Both the position numbers and the translations under genes were made by a program. A stretch of DNA of 64,000 nt. Source: DATJOJ01 sp035507035. Its GTDB lineage: Bacteria; Acidobacteriota; Terriglobia; Terriglobales; Acidobacteriaceae. A model generated the notes under the pieces. That model saw nothing but the letters and a program-made list of their open reading frames with translations, was not told where the DNA came from and did no database searches. Below, piece after piece: positions 62,994 through 64,000 of the stretch; position 1 is the stretch's first letter, and the number at the start of each line of letters is the position of its first letter. The stretch lies in NCBI GenBank assembly GCA_035507035.1, contig DATJOJ010000011.1, positions 124,001-188,000 on the forward strand. The letters are read 5' to 3'.

Positions 62994-63992
62994 ATGAATC
63001 CTAAAGTCTCAGTCGTTATCCCAACGTATAACCGGGCCGCCAAGGTTCAGAAGAGCGTCGAGAGCGCGCTGGCACAGACGTTTTCCGACCTTGAGGTTAT
63101 TGTTGTCGATGATGGGTCCTCGGATAACACGGAAAAGGCCGTCGCGGAGCGATTTGGTGATCGGGTCCGTTATTTTTACCAGTCGAATCAAGGCGCCAGC
63201 GCCTCCCGGAACAAGGGAATCGCCGAAGCGCGGGGAGAATGGATAGCTTTTCTCGACTCCGATGATGAATGGGAACCCGACAAGTTGGAATGGCAGCTTA
63301 AGACGCTTGAGCAATTTGCTCCGCAGTGCGGAGGGTGTTACACCGACGTTCGGCTGGTCAACAATTCGGAAACTCGCACCTTCTTTCAACTCGCGGAAGA
63401 AAGTTATCGGCACACAGGCGAAATCGGCATCAGCGAAGCGGCCCTAAAGCTCCTGGTGAGGCCGGGCGGCGCTGGCATGGTGATTTGCTTGTCCTCGTTC
63501 ATGGGGCGAACAGATCTGATCAAGAAGAGCGGTGGATTTGATCTGAAGCTGCCCTACAGCCAAGACAGCGAACTTTTATTCCGTCTGGCGATGCAGACGA
63601 AGTTCTGTTATGTAAACCGGCCACTTGTTAGGTTTGATCGCTCGCCGGTGGAAGAACGGCATGTCGGCGTGAGCGCCCAATGGACGAAATTGGATTTTTG
63701 GCTTCGAGACAGCCAGACTCGCTTGGAAGGGCTTTTGCGTTTTCGCAACCACTTGCCGCAGGGAGTTATTGATCTGATTCACGAGCAGCTGGGCTCAATC
63801 CACAGCGGCTGGGCGAATTGGTATTTGGGAACCGGAGAATACGGAAAGGCACGCGAAGCAATGTCGCGATCTATGCGCCTGGATCCGAATTTCAACGTCG
63901 CGATGAAATGGCTGCTGACGTGGACCATCCCTGCGCTGGCGAGCCGCGCTGTACGTTACCGTCTGGAAAGAAGTGAAGGGTCCATCGCGTGA
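62994..63992 (+). CDS. Family 2 glycosyltransferase with TPR-like tail
   Basis: About 332 aa from the ATG 14 bases after the previous stop; the frame is open upstream only by overlap with the GT-B gene. VSVVIPTYNRAAKVQKSVESALAQTFSDLEVIVVDDGSSDNTEKAV, NQGASASRNKGIAEARGEWIAFLDSDDEWEPDKLEWQL (DSDD metal site) and the 'LIKKSGGFDLKLPYSQDSELLFRLAMQTKF' acceptor segment. The last ~60 residues (GWANWYLGTGEYGKAREAMSRSMRLDPNFNVAMKWLL) look like a tetratricopeptide-type helix pair. Confidence 0.9.
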   Translation: MNPKVSVVIPTYNRAAKVQKSVESALAQTFSDLEVIVVDDGSSDNTEKAVAERFGDRVRYFYQSNQGASASRNKGIAEARGEWIAFLDSDDEWEPDKLEWQLKTLEQFAPQCGGCYTDVRLVNNSETRTFFQLAEESYRHTGEIGISEAALKLLVRPGGAGMVICLSSFMGRTDLIKKSGGFDLKLPYSQDSELLFRLAMQTKFCYVNRPLVRFDRSPVEERHVGVSAQWTKLDFWLRDSQTRLEGLLRFRNHLPQGVIDLIHEQLGSIHSGWANWYLGTGEYGKAREAMSRSMRLDPNFNVAMKWLLTWTIPALASRAVRYRLERSEGSIA

Positions 63993-64000
63993 GCAGTTTT
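63989..64000 (+). CDS. Start of next EPS gene, cut by the window edge
   Basis: GTGA overlap (63989-63992) with the previous stop gives a GTG start reading V/M-S-S-F before the window ends. The same overlap type is used at 40310 in this operon, so a real start is likely, but only four codons are visible and nothing can be said of the product. Confidence 0.35.

Overview
The window looks like chromosomal DNA of an acidobacterium (Acidobacteriota, probably Terriglobia). This is inferred from the gene families, not from a marker gene. The families are a very large Oar-type TonB-dependent receptor with an N-terminal carboxypeptidase-regulatory domain, two paired ECF sigma factor / membrane Ser-Thr kinase-TPR modules, secreted proteins with collagen-like, IPT and S74 autochaperone domains, and a secreted TldD/TldE-like pair. 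No rRNA, tRNA, CRISPR array, transposase or integrase was recognised.

Left part (1-28.2 kb), mostly minus strand. Positions 85-3624 encode two secreted TldD/PmbA-like proteins, one with an intact HExxxH zinc motif and one without. Positions 3712-6966 and 13597-16991 are two sigma-kinase modules with the same gene order, and their upstream regions share a 12-bp motif. Between them lie a small membrane protein, a Gln/Ser/Gly-rich secreted protein, a 1050-aa S74 autochaperone protein with YadA-like repeats, and an IPT plus collagen-like secreted protein. Next come a beta-propeller protein, a tiny histidine-kinase-dimerisation-like protein and a HAMP sensor with no output domain. Positions 19960-27617 form a probable amino-sugar (chitosan oligosaccharide) utilisation locus: Oar-type receptor, LacI-type regulator and GH2 exo-beta-D-glucosaminidase-like enzyme. 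Two nearly identical palindromes lie upstream of the receptor and of the hydrolase.

Middle (28.3-30.2 kb). A NarL-type regulator with a degenerate receiver and a Sel1-like tail is divergent from the next operon. An 886-bp gene-free region between them is rich in palindromes.

Right part (30.2-64.0 kb). A single plus-strand run of 29 genes plus the first codons of a thirtieth has tight spacing and many 1- or 4-bp overlaps. It is an exopolysaccharide locus. It opens with an NtrC-like regulator that lacks the sigma54-contacting GAFTGA loop. Export and control genes follow: Wza-like, outer-membrane barrel, Wzz/GumC-like, ExeA-like ATPase, tyrosine kinase and initiating sugar transferase. A nucleotide-sugar block (dehydrogenase, Gfo/Idh oxidoreductase, acyltransferase, aminotransferase) would make an acetamido uronic acid. 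The rest comprises glycosyltransferases, two FemAB-like transferases, an AsnB-like amidotransferase, deacetylases, an ACP plus FkbH-like glyceryl-loading pair, a VOC protein, further acyltransferases, a beta-helix secreted protein and a Wzy-like polymerase. The gene set mirrors the exopolysaccharide half of exosortase (PEP-CTERM) loci, but no exosortase is visible. No Wzx flippase is seen either; both may lie beyond the right edge.
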